Assembly (NCBI GenBank): GCA_050942625.1
Contig: JBMNNS010000099.1
Location: 1 to 5,458, forward strand
Direction of reading: 5' to 3'
Origin: JBMNNS01 sp050942625
GTDB lineage: Bacteria > Bacillota > Dethiobacteria > DTU022 > UBA8154
DNA length: 5,458 nt
Of the stretch, positions 4,464 to 5,458 are shown piece after piece. Position numbers and translations under genes: made by a program. The stretch's first letter is position 1, and the number at the start of each line of letters is the position of its first letter. The notes under the pieces are model-generated. The model was not told the origin of the DNA, did not search any database, and saw only the letters and a list, made by a program, of their open reading frames with translations.

Positions 4464-5453
4464 TTGCGTTTGCGTGAGGAATTTGAACGTCAGGAAGAGG
4501 CATGCCTTTCAACCATGGCGGCCTTAAGTAAAAATAGCCGTGGTAGATTAAGATACGAGGAACCATGTGAGATCAGGACCGACTATCAAAGGGATCGTGA
4601 TCGGATTATTCATTCCAAGGCTTTTCGACGTTTAAAACATAAAACCCAGGTTTTTATTGCACCCGAAGGAGATCACTACCGAACACGTCTTACCCACACA
4701 CTCGAAGTTTCCCAGCTGGCCCGTACCGCTGCCAGGGCCTTGCGTTTAAATGAAGATCTTACAGAGGCTATTGCCCTGGGGCATGATATTGGACATACAC
4801 CCTTTGGTCATGCGGGTGAACTTTCTCTTTCGGAACTTATTGCAGCAGGGTTTAGCCATAACGAACAAAGCCTTCGGGTAGTGGATAACCTTGAAAATTT
4901 AAATCTTACCTGGGAGGTCCGTGATGGTATTCTGAAACATACAGGCAGTGAAATCCCCTGCACTTTGGAAGGGCAGCTGGTAAGAATTTGCGATCGGATA
5001 GCCTACATCAACCATGACATTGATGACGCCTTAAGAGCAGGGATTATTCACCGGGAACAACTGCCCAAAAGAGAAATGGACTATCTGGGATCTACCAGCT
5101 CCAGGCGCTTAAATACGATGATGAGGGATCTAATTAAAAACAGTTGTAACCAGGAGTACGTTAGTACAAGTCCCGAGGTTACAGAGGTAATGGAAAAGTT
5201 AAGGGTTTATTTGTTTGATAACGTTTATATTGGTTCTGCAGCTAAGGGTGAAGAACAAAAAGCTAAAATGGTTATAAAAATGCTTTTTAAGCATTGGACA
5301 AATTATCCGGAGGAACTTCCTGCCGATATTAAAAAAAATGCCGAAGGAAATAATATTGAGCAAATTATCTGTGATTATATTGCCGGTATGACAGATCGCT
5401 ATATAATTACTCTTTTTAAAGAGCTATTTGTCCCTAACCCCTGGAAAAAATAG
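4464..5453 (+). CDS. dgt: dGTPase-like HD-domain deoxynucleoside triphosphate triphosphohydrolase
   Basis: The family hydrolyses dNTPs to deoxynucleosides and tripolyphosphate in the cytoplasm, affecting dNTP pools. The 329-residue product is full length for the short dGTPase-like subfamily. It begins MRLREEFERQEE and keeps the N-terminal block SKNSRGRLRYEEPCEIRTDYQRDRDRIIHSKAFRRLKHKTQVF (22-64). The HD metal site is seen in RTRLTHTLE (His78), GHDIGHTPFGHAGE (His107-Asp108) and RICDRIAYINHDIDDA (Asp177, with Asp185 also conserved). HNEQS (132-136) is another family motif. The end, DYIAGMTDRYIITLFKELFVPNPW, is the normal terminus. The start is TTG, supported by GGTGGTGA and by the conserved N-terminus. 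It follows the flavoprotein gene by 24 bp. In related Firmicutes dgt often precedes dnaG and rpoD, so those may lie just downstream (inference). dGTP preference is not established by sequence; members of this subfamily can have broad or allosterically controlled specificity. Confidence 0.95.
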   Translation: MRLREEFERQEEACLSTMAALSKNSRGRLRYEEPCEIRTDYQRDRDRIIHSKAFRRLKHKTQVFIAPEGDHYRTRLTHTLEVSQLARTAARALRLNEDLTEAIALGHDIGHTPFGHAGELSLSELIAAGFSHNEQSLRVVDNLENLNLTWEVRDGILKHTGSEIPCTLEGQLVRICDRIAYINHDIDDALRAGIIHREQLPKREMDYLGSTSSRRLNTMMRDLIKNSCNQEYVSTSPEVTEVMEKLRVYLFDNVYIGSAAKGEEQKAKMVIKMLFKHWTNYPEELPADIKKNAEGNNIEQIICDYIAGMTDRYIITLFKELFVPNPWKK

Positions 5454-5458
5454 ATTTT

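Overview
The window looks like a chromosomal segment from a Gram-positive Firmicute, most likely a Desulfotomaculum/Pelotomaculum-type Peptococcales or Thermoanaerobacteria relative. The reasons are the strong GGAGG-type ribosome binding sites, the mixed AUG/GUG/UUG starts, and the character of the proteins: a PPDK of the Clostridium symbiosum type, a sporulator-type D,D-carboxypeptidase, and a dGTPase of the kind that in such genomes often lies between ppdK and dnaG/rpoD. This placement is judged from remembered families; no search was run.

Layout. Positions 2-673 are the 3' end of ppdK (pyruvate phosphate dikinase), with the start outside the window. Positions 674-1132 hold no gene but have rich repeat structure: a REP-like palindrome (arms at 696-711 plus 981-992, and 997-1021) that appears to be split by a 262-bp MITE-like insertion flanked by a 7-bp direct repeat. 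The insertion carries seven tandem ~21-bp copies of a TGTCAT(T/C)(T/C)TGAG motif. Positions 1133-2530 are a two-gene unit: a short epoxyqueuosine reductase (queG) and a YbaK/ProX-type aminoacyl-tRNA deacylase. Positions 2539-3738 (minus strand) encode a secreted D-alanyl-D-alanine carboxypeptidase that converges on the deacylase gene with only 8 bp between stops. A 101-bp divergent intergenic region follows. Positions 3840-5453 are a second plus-strand pair: a cysteine-containing flavodoxin-fold FMN reductase and a dGTPase-like HD phosphohydrolase (dgt), 24 bp apart.

How the genes relate. queG and the deacylase both act on tRNA: one completes the queuosine modification of the wobble base, the other removes wrong amino acids from charged tRNA. 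PPDK (PEP/pyruvate interconversion), the carboxypeptidase (peptidoglycan trimming) and dgt (dNTP hydrolysis) are separate housekeeping functions. queG differs from its neighbours in codon use (ATA for 14 of 22 isoleucines) and carries Ile where the family usually has Lys in the GxxGKN motif, so it may be a transferred gene or a divergent paralogue.

I see no defence island, CRISPR array, RNA gene or clearly new multi-gene system. The most interesting part is the nested repeat structure after ppdK.
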